Shown one piece after another: positions 1 through 8,649 of a stretch of DNA of 64,000 nt. Within the stretch, counting starts at the first letter, position 1. The number at the start of each line of letters is the position of its first letter. Both the position numbers and the translations under genes were made by a program. Below the pieces are notes generated by a model. It searched no databases and was not told where the DNA came from. It saw only the letters and a list, made by a program, of their open reading frames with translations. The stretch is taken from assembly GCF_934668725.1 (NCBI RefSeq), contig NZ_CAKUOF010000008.1, forward strand, positions 139,485 to 203,484. Direction: 5' to 3'. This DNA is from an uncultured Dysgonomonas sp. GTDB taxonomy: Bacteria; Bacteroidota; Bacteroidia; Bacteroidales; Dysgonomonadaceae.

Positions 1-1
1 A

Positions 2-70
2 TTTATGAGCCATCCTGATGTTCAAAATGGTTTGAAAAAATTAAATTTCGGAAGTCCTTCTTTAAAATAA
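2..70 (+). CDS. C-terminal tail of an unidentified upstream gene (partial)
   Basis: An open frame enters from the left edge and encodes about 22 residues ending in NFGSPSLK before a TAA at 68-70. No domain can be recognised from so short a piece. A hairpin follows at 85-115, so this gene probably ends its own transcript here. It could also be the last gene of a unit that continues into the GH43 gene. Confidence 0.5.
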   Translation, partial: FMSHPDVQNGLKKLNFGSPSLK

Positions 71-84
71 TAAGTGTAAAATAA

Positions 85-115
85 TAGAGAGCCTGTTGTA
101 AATACAAGCTCTCTA
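85..115 (+). terminator. Hairpin after the first partial gene
   Basis: TAGAGAGC (85-92) pairs with GCTCTCTA (108-115), and an inner TTGTA/TACAA pairs on top with a three-base bulge. A short T-rich stretch follows. It fits an intrinsic terminator between the partial gene and the GH43 gene, though the T-run is weak. Confidence 0.55.
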
Positions 116-145
116 TCTTATTAAATAATATATCTAACCTCTATC

Positions 146-1900
146 ATGAAAATATTAAAATACGCTATACTATCCATACTCTGCATATTGGGAGCGAATA
201 CCTATGCACAGCAGAAAACATATTGTAATCCTATTAATATTGATTACGGATATTGTCCGATCCCTAACTTCACAGAATGGGGAAAACACCGTACCTCTGC
301 CGATCCTGCCATTGTGAATTACAAAGGCGACTACTATCTTTTTTCTACTAATCAGACCGGATACTGGTGGAGCAGCGACATGTTGAACTGGAATTTCGTT
401 TCACGCCCTTTCCTTACAGAAGAAGCAATAGAGCAAACTCCTAATAAATGGGACGACCTTTGTGCTCCGGCTGCATGGACAATGGGAGATACTCTGGTAG
501 TTTTCGGATCTACTTACTCTCGTATATTTCCAATCTGGATAAGTACCGACCCCAAGAATAACAAATGGGAAAAAGCTGTCGAGCATTTCGACATCGGAGG
601 TTGGGATCCTGCGTTTTTTACCGATGATGATGGTAAACTCTACATGTACAACGGCAGCAGTAACGTATATCCATTGTACGGAATCGAACTGGACAGGAAA
701 ACATTCCAACCGATAGGAACTCGTAAAGAGCTACTTCTGACCGATGGGGATAGAATCGGCTGGCACCGCTTTGGTGAACACATGGACAATACTTTCCTTA
801 AGCCATTTATGGAAGGTGCATGGATGACCAAACACGATGGTAAATACTATCTGCAATGGGGAGGTCCCGGAACCGAATTCAGCCACTATGCCGATGGTTA
901 TGCTGTAAGCGACAGTCCTCTCGGATTCTTCGAACATGCATCATTGCCATTGAGTATGAAAGCCGGTGGTTTTATTCGCGGAGCAGGTCATGGTGCTACT
1001 TTCCAAGACCGTTGGAATAATTACTGGCATACATCGACTATGGTTATTAATGTAAAGAATAACTTCGAACGCCGTATCGGAATATGGCCTGCTGGATTCG
1101 ACAGCGAAGGCAATATGTATTGCAATACTGCATTTGGAGACTATCCACACTATATACCAACAGGCGAAGCCGATCACTTGAAAAGCCAGTTTACTGGATG
1201 GATGCTTTTAAATTATAATAAGCCTGTACAGGTTTCGTCAACTTTAGGCACGCATTATGCCAATAATATTGTAGATGAAAATATCAAAACTTACTGGAGT
1301 GCTAAAAGTGCCGACAAAGGTGAGTGGCTGATTTCCGATTTGGGAGAGGTTTCGACAGTGTATGCCATACAAATAAATTATGCTGACCAAGACGTCGAAT
1401 TTATGGGTAAAACTTTAGGTAAATTTCATCAATATAAAGTATATTCGTCTCTGGATGGAAAGAAATGGGATGTAGTCATCGATAAGAGCAGCAATAAAAC
1501 GGATGTTCCTCATGACTATATAGAATTAGAGAAACCAATTAAAGCCCGTTACGTAAAACTCGAAAACATACACATGCCTACAGGTAAATTTGCTATTTCG
1601 GGATTCCGTGTATTCGGATTCGGTGCCGGCGAAAAACCTGCTCCTGTTGAACAGTTCATGGTATTACGTACCGAAACGGATAAACGCAGTGCTTGGTTGA
1701 AATGGAAACCGGTAGAAGGTGCATATGCGTATAATATCTATATCGGAATAGAACCCGACAAATTATATAGCAGCGTTATGGTTCACAATACAAATGAGTA
1801 CTATTATGCAGGGATGGATAGAACCAAACCTTACTACTTTGCCATTGAAGCCATCAACGAAAACGGAACATCGACTTGGACCAGAGGCGAAGCCAAATAA
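146..1900 (+). CDS. Secreted GH43-family glycoside hydrolase with F5/8-type C and fibronectin III-like C-terminus
   Basis: This 584-residue protein starts with a signal peptide (residues 1-21, ending NTYAQ). A five-bladed beta-propeller of the GH43 type follows. Candidate acidic residues are the Asp in SADPAIV near residue 53, the Asp in GGWDPAFF near 153, and the Glu in FMEGAWMTKHDG near 223. Residues about 355-485 resemble a discoidin (F5/8 type C) carbohydrate-binding domain with LISDLGEV and ARYVKL. The last 80 residues look like a fibronectin III fold. Family members remove arabinose, xylose or galactose side chains. The substrate cannot be fixed from sequence. It is 57 bp upstream of a secreted esterase and probably co-transcribed with it. 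It lies 28 kb from the pectin locus, so a shared role is only a guess. Confidence 0.8.
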   Translation: MKILKYAILSILCILGANTYAQQKTYCNPINIDYGYCPIPNFTEWGKHRTSADPAIVNYKGDYYLFSTNQTGYWWSSDMLNWNFVSRPFLTEEAIEQTPNKWDDLCAPAAWTMGDTLVVFGSTYSRIFPIWISTDPKNNKWEKAVEHFDIGGWDPAFFTDDDGKLYMYNGSSNVYPLYGIELDRKTFQPIGTRKELLLTDGDRIGWHRFGEHMDNTFLKPFMEGAWMTKHDGKYYLQWGGPGTEFSHYADGYAVSDSPLGFFEHASLPLSMKAGGFIRGAGHGATFQDRWNNYWHTSTMVINVKNNFERRIGIWPAGFDSEGNMYCNTAFGDYPHYIPTGEADHLKSQFTGWMLLNYNKPVQVSSTLGTHYANNIVDENIKTYWSAKSADKGEWLISDLGEVSTVYAIQINYADQDVEFMGKTLGKFHQYKVYSSLDGKKWDVVIDKSSNKTDVPHDYIELEKPIKARYVKLENIHMPTGKFAISGFRVFGFGAGEKPAPVEQFMVLRTETDKRSAWLKWKPVEGAYAYNIYIGIEPDKLYSSVMVHNTNEYYYAGMDRTKPYYFAIEAINENGTSTWTRGEAK

Positions 1901-1957
1901 AGGCCATATGACATCTATGACTCTGGCTGATTATTGAGAACTTTAACTATTGACAAT

Positions 1958-2722
1958 ATGAAATCGAAACTATTAATTGTATTCTTATTTTTATGTTCTG
2001 CTCTTACTTATGCACAGTTTGAGCCTGCCAGCTATATGATAAACGGATATACTATTCCCTATCAGGTTATGTTTCCCAAAGATTATGACGCAACTAAACA
2101 ATACCCACTTTTGGTATTCCTGCATGGTGCAGGTGAGCGTGGCAGTGACAATGAGAAGCAGCTTACTCATGGTAAAGATTTTATGATTGATCATTTTCAA
2201 GCCGAATATCCTGCAATAGTTATTGCTCCACAATGCCCGGAAGGAAGCTATTGGTCTAATGTAGAGAAACAAACTTTAGGCAATAAAACCACATTTACAT
2301 TCGGGTTGTCAGATAAAGCCACCCCGTCTATGGAAACTTTGGTTTATCTGATAACGAACTGGATCAACTCCGGAAAGGTCGATCAAAGTAAAGTATATGT
2401 CGGAGGTCTTTCGATGGGCAGTATGGGTACATACGAACTTTTGTGGCGTATGCCCAATACCTTTGCTGCCGCTTTTGCCATATGTGGAGGCGGTGATGTT
2501 TCGAAGGTTCAATACTATACCAAGAATACAGCTCTCTGGATATTTCACGGATCGGCAGACAGCGTAGTGCCCGTACAATTTTCACAACAGATGTACGAGA
2601 GTTTAAAAGCTGCCGGAAACGAAGTTAAATATACAGAGTATCCCGATGTTAATCATGGCAGTTGGATAAATGTATTTCAGAATAAAGAACTAGTTCCATG
2701 GCTGCTAAGCCATAAAAAATGA
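1958..2722 (+). CDS. Secreted alpha/beta-hydrolase esterase (prolyl oligopeptidase-like fold)
   Basis: The 254-residue product has a signal peptide (1-20, ending ALTYAQ) and a compact alpha/beta-hydrolase domain. LHGAGERG near residues 55-62 gives the oxyanion region. GLSMGSMG carries the nucleophile Ser152. The Asp in HGSADSVVP near 210 and the His in DVNHGSW near 232 complete the triad. The family includes feruloyl and acetyl esterases acting on plant cell-wall polysaccharides. I chose the ATG at 1958, which opens the signal peptide, over an in-frame TTG at 1934. A strong terminator follows at 2744. Its place behind a GH43 enzyme suggests removal of ester groups that block glycosidases. Confidence 0.8.
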   Translation: MKSKLLIVFLFLCSALTYAQFEPASYMINGYTIPYQVMFPKDYDATKQYPLLVFLHGAGERGSDNEKQLTHGKDFMIDHFQAEYPAIVIAPQCPEGSYWSNVEKQTLGNKTTFTFGLSDKATPSMETLVYLITNWINSGKVDQSKVYVGGLSMGSMGTYELLWRMPNTFAAAFAICGGGDVSKVQYYTKNTALWIFHGSADSVVPVQFSQQMYESLKAAGNEVKYTEYPDVNHGSWINVFQNKELVPWLLSHKK

Positions 2723-2743
2723 TTCTTCATAGAAAATCAGATT

Positions 2744-2781
2744 AAGAGTCTTTGGGATGAGAATTCCAAAGACTCTTTTTT
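2744..2781 (+). terminator. Intrinsic terminator of the GH43-esterase unit
   Basis: An 11-bp perfect stem, AGAGTCTTTGG (2745-2755) with CCAAAGACTCT (2766-2776), is closed by a 10-base loop and followed by a run of T. It ends the plus-strand unit before the phosphopantetheinyl transferase gene. Confidence 0.9.
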
Positions 2782-2786
2782 ATTCA

Positions 2787-2794
2787 TATCTTTG
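2787..2794 (+). promoter_or_regulatory. -7 promoter box of the phosphopantetheinyl transferase gene
   Basis: TATCTTTG matches the Bacteroidetes -7 consensus TAnnTTTG exactly, 20 bases before the ATG at 2815. No clear -33 element was seen, and the box comes right after a terminator. Confidence 0.55.
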
Positions 2795-2814
2795 TTACGC
2801 TAAAATAGTATCAA

Positions 2815-3432
2815 ATGCTTATCTATACAGAAGAAAATAAGGGTTGTAAGTGGGGAATCTGGAAGATGGAAGAAACTCCCGAACTGTTATTATCTCAATT
2901 AACGAATAAAGAGGATCTGATTCGTTTTATTGATACTACAACTTCTCCTGCAAGAGTTCTTGAACGAATTGCGGTAAGGGTACTTCTCAAAACACTTCTC
3001 GGAGAAGAGAAAACGATAAGTTACCAATCGAATGGAAAACCGTACTTCGAAGACCGTTCTGTAAACATATCTATATCACATACAAAAGATTATGTAGCTA
3101 TTATACTTTCACAGTCGCCCTTGTTAGGTATCGATATAGAGTATACTTCAGACCGGGTAAAGCGTATTCGCACGAGGTTTATATCTGATATGGAATACAT
3201 TGACCCTAAAAACGAAACATTACATTTACTACTTCATTGGTCGGCTAAAGAAACTATGTATAAGGCATTAAGCCGTGAAAAAATCGATTTGAAAAATAAT
3301 TTCCACATCAGGAAATTCACTCCACAAAACCAAGGTTTCTTTGAAGCACAGGAAACATTTACGGAAGATAGTCTCAACTTCCGGATTCAATACATTGTAA
3401 CTGATGACTATGTAGTTACATACACCCTATAA
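2815..3432 (+). CDS. 4'-phosphopantetheinyl transferase superfamily protein
   Basis: The 205-residue protein carries the two signature motifs of the Sfp/AcpS superfamily. These are GIDIEY, with Asp107 and Glu109 as magnesium ligands, and WSAKE (142-146) with its Lys and Glu. SISHTKDYVAI before them is the usual substrate-binding strand. The family moves the phosphopantetheine arm from coenzyme A onto acyl- or peptidyl-carrier proteins in the cytoplasm. The length fits the Sfp-like, roughly two-domain type more than the 120-residue AcpS type. No carrier-protein or synthase gene lies nearby, so its target is unknown. It has its own -7 box and converges on the DinB-like gene. Confidence 0.85.
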   Translation: MLIYTEENKGCKWGIWKMEETPELLLSQLTNKEDLIRFIDTTTSPARVLERIAVRVLLKTLLGEEKTISYQSNGKPYFEDRSVNISISHTKDYVAIILSQSPLLGIDIEYTSDRVKRIRTRFISDMEYIDPKNETLHLLLHWSAKETMYKALSREKIDLKNNFHIRKFTPQNQGFFEAQETFTEDSLNFRIQYIVTDDYVVTYTL

Positions 3433-3445
3433 CCGCATATTCTGA

Positions 3446-3934
3446 TTACACATTACTTTCGCATAACTCATGAATCTCGTTTATATGGAGATGCAAATGA
3501 GGCAGATAATCTTCTATCATACTCCTCAAAGATATCTTATCTCCGAATGTATTCAGCCATTCATTATTTAATTTACTCTGATCTACATGGTTGATTACAT
3601 GAATAACATGCAGGTTAGAATATTTCCAAAGTTGAATTAAATTATTCCAGTTTTCTGTCTGATAGTTTTGAATAGCTATCCATCTGTCATTATTTCCAAG
3701 ATTGGCATAATCGGGAAAGATCAGCGGACTTGGTTGGTATTGCAAATGTATAATACGATGGGTATTGTTTGAAGCCGAATCAATTAAATGCCCAAGTATC
3801 TGTTTGATTGTTCTATTCTGCTTATTGAATCTTGAGGCAACAACATCCTCACTTAAAGAACTCAATAGAGGTTCTTCACGCTCTAAAACCTGTATGATAC
3901 CATTCGTAGTTTGAGAAAAATCGATTCTTGACAT
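3446..3934 (-). CDS. DinB-like four-helix-bundle protein
   Basis: The 162-residue protein fits the DinB/YfiT metal-binding helical bundle. It has IKQILGHLIDSASNNTHRI near residues 43-61 and YLPHLHLHINEI near the end, supplying the three histidines expected for a metal site. Members include thiol-dependent transferases and many damage-inducible proteins of unknown role, so no reaction is claimed. It converges on the phosphopantetheinyl transferase gene with only 13 bp between the stops, so the two transcripts probably overlap. Confidence 0.75.
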   Translation of the reverse strand: MSRIDFSQTTNGIIQVLEREEPLLSSLSEDVVASRFNKQNRTIKQILGHLIDSASNNTHRIIHLQYQPSPLIFPDYANLGNNDRWIAIQNYQTENWNNLIQLWKYSNLHVIHVINHVDQSKLNNEWLNTFGDKISLRSMIEDYLPHLHLHINEIHELCESNV

Positions 3935-4049
3935 AATAATAGAACTTTAATTGTTTATATAATTATTCGCTTTTATGACCTCTTATTTATCTATATTATA
4001 AAGAAATAGGAATGATTGAGAATAGCAAAATAAAAACTATAGAAAAAAG

Positions 4050-4210
4050 TGTCACTTTTGTAACCTTTGTAACCTTTTCGAGTCTTATCAACTGATTAAA
4101 AGCAATTTACAAAACACAAAAAAGTAACACTTTTGAGACGAATTTGTCACCTAGTTGTATAGTATGTAGTACATAATTGTCACTTTTATGCAACGAGTGT
4201 CACCTAAAAT
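4050..4210. repeat. TGTCAC-rich intergenic repeat cluster
   Basis: Within the 367-base gap 3935-4301, TGTCAC occurs at about 4050, 4145, 4179 and 4199. The context recurs as TGTCACTTTTGTAAC, TGTCACCTAGTTG, TGTCACTTTTATGCAAC and TGTCACCTAAAATG. A related AGTAACACTTTTG lies near 4123. The same words recur in the gap at 32458-32617. The rest of the gap is AT-rich with no open frame worth calling. Confidence 0.6.
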
Positions 4211-4264
4211 GTTTTATGGGCTATCCATATTTTGCTTACTCATCAGCATTTCTAATTAATTTCG

Positions 4265-4272
4265 TATTTTTG
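4265..4272 (+). promoter_or_regulatory. -7 promoter box of ligA
   Basis: TATTTTTG fits TAnnTTTG and lies 29 bases before the ligA ATG. No convincing -33 box was found at normal spacing. Confidence 0.5.
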
Positions 4273-4301
4273 TAGTAGAAGAGAATTATAAAGTATCAAA
4301 A

Positions 4302-6299
4302 ATGGAATCTATCGGGCAGCAAATCGAACAGTTAAGAGAAGAGCTTAACATGCATAATTACAACTATTATGTGTTGTCTAACCCCACTATATCAGACTTT
4401 GATTTCGATAAGAAAATGCAGGAACTTATCGACCTCGAAACCTCACATCCCGAGTATGCAGACCCGAGTTCGCCCTCGCAGCGTGTAGGTAGCGATATCA
4501 CCAAAACTTTTAATCAGGTAGAACATATTTATCCTATGCTTTCGCTCTCGAACACCTATTCGGAAGCCGAAGTTATAGAGTTTTACAATCGGGTAAAAAA
4601 AGATTTGAACGACGATTTCGAAATTGTTTGCGAACTGAAATATGATGGTGCTTCGATCTCGCTCACTTATACCGATGGCAAGCTGACTCAGGCAGTAACC
4701 AGAGGCGACGGTGTTAAAGGAGACGATATTACAGCCAACGTAAAAACCATACGAAGCATACCTCTGTCTTTAAGGGGAAACGACTACCCTGCCCTTTTTG
4801 AAATTCGGGGAGAAATATTGATGCCTTGGAAAGTATTTGAGGAACTCAATAAAGAGAGAGCCGAGCAAGAAGAGAATCTTTTTGCCAACCCCAGAAACGC
4901 TACATCGGGAACTCTTAAATTACAGGATTCAAAAGTAGTTGCAACCCGTAAGCTGGATGCCTATTTATATTATATGTTGGGAGAAAATCTACCTACCAAC
5001 GGACATTACGAAAATTTATTGAAAGCCAAGGAATGGGGTTTCAAAACTTCGGACGCAACCATTAAATGCAGTACTTTGGATGAAGTGTTTGCTTTTATAA
5101 AGAAGTGGGATGTGGAACGGAAAAACTTACCTGTTGCAACGGACGGTATTGTTCTGAAAGTAAACTCTCTATTACAACAAAAAAATCTGGGATACACTGC
5201 CAAATCGCCCCGATGGGCAATTGCATACAAGTTTCAAGCTGAACAAGAGGTTACACGTTTGTTATCGGTATCGTATCAGGTAGGACGCACAGGGGCTATC
5301 ACTCCCGTTGCCAATCTGGAACCTGTAAAGTTATCAGGAACAACTGTTAAAAGAGCATCGCTATATAATGCCGATGCTATTGATGCTCTGGATCTGCATA
5401 TCAATGATATGGTATATGTAGAAAAGGGTGGCGAGATCATACCGAAAATAACCCGGGTAGATACTGATGCCAGAGAAGCAGGGAATCTGAAAGTTGAATT
5501 TATCAAGGAATGCCCCGAATGTGGTACTACTTTGATAAGAGATGAAGGCGAAGCTGCTTATTACTGCCCCAACTATATGGGATGTCCTCCACAAATAAAG
5601 GGACGCATCGAGCATTACCTGACCCGCAAGGCAATGGATATTGCAGGCGGTTCTGAAACGGTTGAACATCTTTTCAATGCCGGATTGATACACAATGTAG
5701 CCGACCTGTATACTTTGCAATGGGAACAGGTGGCAGAACTGGAACGATGGGCCGAAAAGAGTGCAAAAAATCTGATTCAAAGTATTGCCGACTCGGTAAA
5801 CATTCCCTACGCCAGAGTGCTTTATGCATTGGGTATACGATTTGTGGGCGAAACGGTAGCCAAGAAGGTAGCCAAAGCTTTTCCTTCGATCGACCTATTG
5901 ATGCAGGCTACTGTGGAACAACTTGTTGAAGTGGATGAAATAGGTGAACGTATTGCACAAAGCATAGTCGATTTTTTCAATAAAGAAGAAAATCAAGATA
6001 TTATTCGTAAATTACGCCAGTTTGGAATACAATTCGAAACTTGCGGAAGTATTACAGACCAACAGACCAACAAGCTGGAAGGCTTGACTATTGTTATCAG
6101 CGGAACGTTTGAAAAGCATTCGAGAGATGAATACAAAGTTTTGATAGATCTCAATGGTGGAAAGAACAGCGGCTCTATATCGGCAAAAACAAATTATGTA
6201 TTAGCCGGTGCAAACATGGGACCTGCAAAATTAGAAAAAGCACAAAAGCTGGGAGTTAAAATCCTGAATGAGGATGAGTTTCTAAAAATGATAGAATAA
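4302..6299 (+). CDS. ligA: NAD-dependent DNA ligase
   Basis: The 665-residue protein has the full LigA layout. An N-terminal Ia domain (1-70) binds NAD. The adenylation domain has the catalytic Lys113 in ELKYDGAS. An OB fold follows, then a four-cysteine zinc finger near residues 400-430 (CPECG and CPNYMGC). Helix-hairpin-helix repeats cover about 440-580, and a BRCT domain begins with LEGLTIVISGTF. It seals nicks during replication and repair. The length matches the family norm and nothing is missing. Its TAA (6297-6299) overlaps the first bases of a dispersed hairpin repeat. A DUF6913 gene and dapA follow on the same strand. Confidence 0.97.
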   Translation: MESIGQQIEQLREELNMHNYNYYVLSNPTISDFDFDKKMQELIDLETSHPEYADPSSPSQRVGSDITKTFNQVEHIYPMLSLSNTYSEAEVIEFYNRVKKDLNDDFEIVCELKYDGASISLTYTDGKLTQAVTRGDGVKGDDITANVKTIRSIPLSLRGNDYPALFEIRGEILMPWKVFEELNKERAEQEENLFANPRNATSGTLKLQDSKVVATRKLDAYLYYMLGENLPTNGHYENLLKAKEWGFKTSDATIKCSTLDEVFAFIKKWDVERKNLPVATDGIVLKVNSLLQQKNLGYTAKSPRWAIAYKFQAEQEVTRLLSVSYQVGRTGAITPVANLEPVKLSGTTVKRASLYNADAIDALDLHINDMVYVEKGGEIIPKITRVDTDAREAGNLKVEFIKECPECGTTLIRDEGEAAYYCPNYMGCPPQIKGRIEHYLTRKAMDIAGGSETVEHLFNAGLIHNVADLYTLQWEQVAELERWAEKSAKNLIQSIADSVNIPYARVLYALGIRFVGETVAKKVAKAFPSIDLLMQATVEQLVEVDEIGERIAQSIVDFFNKEENQDIIRKLRQFGIQFETCGSITDQQTNKLEGLTIVISGTFEKHSRDEYKVLIDLNGGKNSGSISAKTNYVLAGANMGPAKLEKAQKLGVKILNEDEFLKMIE

Positions 6300-6351
6300 G
6301 GTCTCAGACCTTTTACTACTTTGGAAGGTATAACCGCGATAGCCGGTTATG
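6298..6351 (+). repeat. Dispersed hairpin repeat, copy A
   Basis: AAGGTC-TCA-GACCTT makes a perfect 6-bp hairpin, followed by TTACTACTTTGGAAGGTATAA and a second hairpin TAACCG/CGGTTA. The first two bases are inside the ligA stop codon. It aligns along most of its length with the copies at 37462 and 39294. Confidence 0.75.
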
Positions 6352-6386
6352 ATTCTAAAGTTTATCATTAAACACTTAATTTATAT

Positions 6387-6908
6387 ATGCTGGATTATTT
6401 TTTACAAAGAAGTATAAAATCAGAATTAAACAATAACAATCGGAAACATACCTTCCTCAACTTTGAAGGAATTAAGAATGTGCTTGTCTTATTCGATATA
6501 CAAGACTGGGATACTGTAGCTCCCATTATCGAAGACCTTGTACAACATGGAAAGTATGTGATGCCTTGGACAATAAAGCCCAAGCAGATGCAAGGCCAAA
6601 TACTTCCTGCTAACCTTCCTCCAAATGTAAAAGTTATCGATACTCACAAAGATCTTGATTGGAAACGTTTGATTCGTCCTGCCATACTTACTGAGTTTGA
6701 TAATCTTACATATGATACTTTTCTCGATCTATCGCTAGAGCCGAACGATTACAGCAAATTACTACTCGTTCGTAATAAAAGTAATTTTTGCTTAGGCTTT
6801 ACTAAGAGAGAAGAAAAATTATATGATTTTACAATACTCAAAGAAGATAATCAAAGCTTATTTGAAGCTTATGAACAACTCAAGATTTATCTGGCTCATA
6901 TAAAATAG
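6387..6908 (+). CDS. DUF6913-type conserved Bacteroidales protein
   Basis: The 173-residue cytoplasmic protein has no signal peptide or membrane segment. FEGIKNVLVLFDIQDWDTVAPIIEDL is the clearest block and looks like the first strand and helix of a small alpha/beta fold. I recall similar proteins next to ligA and dapA in other Bacteroidales, so DUF6913 is my family guess. The function is unknown and no catalytic motif is evident. It starts 87 bp after ligA, beyond a dispersed repeat, and ends 147 bp before dapA. Co-transcription with ligA is possible. Confidence 0.6.
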   Translation: MLDYFLQRSIKSELNNNNRKHTFLNFEGIKNVLVLFDIQDWDTVAPIIEDLVQHGKYVMPWTIKPKQMQGQILPANLPPNVKVIDTHKDLDWKRLIRPAILTEFDNLTYDTFLDLSLEPNDYSKLLLVRNKSNFCLGFTKREEKLYDFTILKEDNQSLFEAYEQLKIYLAHIK

Positions 6909-6996
6909 GCTTTTTAAAGTTTTTCGGGACAAGCCGGACACTATTATCAAAGCAATAAAAAGAGATATTTAGTATTTTACAGTAGTTAAAATTGTT

Positions 6997-7004
6997 TATC
7001 TTTA
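6997..7004 (+). promoter_or_regulatory. Possible -7 box of dapA
   Basis: TATCTTTA differs from TAnnTTTG at the last base and lies 51 bases before the dapA ATG. This is weak evidence on its own. Confidence 0.3.
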
Positions 7005-7055
7005 CAGCAAACTTTAAGAAAGAAGATCAGCAAGATAAAAGATTGAATTGAACTT

Positions 7056-7949
7056 ATGTCAAGAATTAATCTAAGAGGTGTAGGAGTTGCGTTTATCACT
7101 CCTTTCAAAGAAGACGAGAGTGTCGATTATGAAGCTCTTATCAGACTTGTTGACTATCAGATACAAAATAATACAGATTATCTTGTCGTTCTGGGAACAA
7201 CCGCCGAAACCGCTACCCTCACCGAAGGGGAGAAAACAAAAATTGTAGAAACTGTTATCAACAGGGTAAATGGACGAATACCGATTGTTTTAGGGGTCGG
7301 AGGAAATAATACCCGTGCAGTTGTAGATCAGTTAAAAAATGGTAATTTCGAGGGAATAGATGCTATTCTTTCCGTAGTTCCCTATTACAATAAACCTTCA
7401 CAAGAAGGTATATACCAACACTATAAGGCTATTGCAGAAGCTTCTAAACTTCCGGTTATCCTCTATAATGTTCCGGGTCGTACAGCCGTGAATATGACTG
7501 CCGAAACTACTTTACGTTTAGCCAATGAGTTCAGCAACATAGTAGCCATCAAAGAGGCTTCGGGTGACATGGCTCAAATGGATGATATTATTAAACGTAA
7601 GCCCGATAATTTTGATGTTATTTCAGGTGACGATGGTATTACATTTCCGCTTATCACATTAGGTGCAATTGGCGTTATATCGGTTATAGGCAATGCTTTC
7701 CCTAAGGAGTTCAGCCGCATGACACGCCTTGCTCTTGAAGGTGATTATCAAAGTGCGCTGACTATTCATCACAGCTTCAGCGAACTGTTTAAACTCTTGT
7801 TTGTAGACGGTAATCCGGCAGGGGTAAAATCGATGCTGCATATGATGGGATATATCGAGAATAAACTTCGTTTGCCATTAGTTCCGACTCGTATTACTAC
7901 TTTCGAGCAAATACGATTAGTACTAAATGAGCTGAATATTAAATGCTGA
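7056..7949 (+). CDS. dapA: 4-hydroxy-tetrahydrodipicolinate synthase
   Basis: The 297-residue TIM-barrel enzyme condenses pyruvate with aspartate semialdehyde in the cytoplasm, the first committed step to lysine and diaminopimelate. The hallmarks are GTTAET (48-52 region), Tyr137 in LYNVPGRT and the Schiff-base Lys166 in VAIKEASGD. The length is normal and the reading frame intact. It is preceded by its own leader of about 150 bp with a weak -7 box, and followed 47 bp later by a small membrane-protein gene. Confidence 0.96.
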   Translation: MSRINLRGVGVAFITPFKEDESVDYEALIRLVDYQIQNNTDYLVVLGTTAETATLTEGEKTKIVETVINRVNGRIPIVLGVGGNNTRAVVDQLKNGNFEGIDAILSVVPYYNKPSQEGIYQHYKAIAEASKLPVILYNVPGRTAVNMTAETTLRLANEFSNIVAIKEASGDMAQMDDIIKRKPDNFDVISGDDGITFPLITLGAIGVISVIGNAFPKEFSRMTRLALEGDYQSALTIHHSFSELFKLLFVDGNPAGVKSMLHMMGYIENKLRLPLVPTRITTFEQIRLVLNELNIKC

Positions 7950-7996
7950 AACTTTAAGATTCAACATTCTTTATACTAGAGACATTACAAACAAGT

Positions 7997-8581
7997 ATGA
8001 TAGAAAAACTAACACAGAAAAAAGGTTTCAATTTTCGTAAATTCCAGTTATACAATAATAAGATCATCATTGAAGAACGCTCTGCATCTAAAATCACAAA
8101 ATATGATATTGAATTAGATGAAATTGGTTATAGAATTTACCACGAGAAAGATAACACTACCATTGGACAAATTGTCACTTGGATATTCGTTTGTATTCCT
8201 TTTATTTTAATTATTATTTATTTTTTAGAGGATGATAAAAAAGGTGGCTTAGGAATAATTGCATTTAATACCGTTATATGGTGGGGATTTGCTCTTTTCA
8301 GTTTTCTTAAGCAAAATAAAGATGATCTGATTTTGACTGGAGGTCAAAGTTCAATCTCTTTTTATAGAAATAAGCCCAATGAACAGAATGTCTTAGACTT
8401 TATCAAAATACTAATTGAGGTATCTAAAAAATACATTAGAGACAAGCACCTCATATTTAAAGAATATGAAACTGAAGAAGAAATAATAAATCGTTTAAAG
8501 TGGATGCTTGCAATAGAAGTAATTACGAATAAGGAATATGACATTATAAGAGAAGAACTTAAAAAGAGATCTTTGTTTTAA
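7997..8581 (+). CDS. Small two-helix membrane protein with SHOCT-like C-terminus
   Basis: This 194-residue protein is not a family I recognise overall. Two adjacent hydrophobic segments (about 55-76 and 84-103) would anchor it with both ends on the same side. The last 35 residues, with RLKWMLAIEVITNKEYDIIREELKKR, resemble the short C-terminal SHOCT domain often found at the ends of membrane or phage-related proteins. Codons are more AT-rich than in dapA. It ends at a strong bidirectional terminator and may be the last gene of the dapA transcript. Confidence 0.6.
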   Translation: MIEKLTQKKGFNFRKFQLYNNKIIIEERSASKITKYDIELDEIGYRIYHEKDNTTIGQIVTWIFVCIPFILIIIYFLEDDKKGGLGIIAFNTVIWWGFALFSFLKQNKDDLILTGGQSSISFYRNKPNEQNVLDFIKILIEVSKKYIRDKHLIFKEYETEEEIINRLKWMLAIEVITNKEYDIIREELKKRSLF

Positions 8582-8600
8582 ATTCTACAAGACATTATAT

Positions 8601-8632
8601 AAAAGGGTTTGCAAAATTTTGCAGACCCTTTT
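8601..8632. terminator. Bidirectional terminator between convergent genes
   Basis: AAAAGGGT (8601-8608) pairs with ACCCTTTT (8625-8632), and the inner palindrome TGCAAAATTTTGCA extends the stem. A-runs on one side and T-runs on the other allow it to end transcripts from both strands. Confidence 0.85.
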
Positions 8633-8649
8633 CTATTGTGCTAATATGG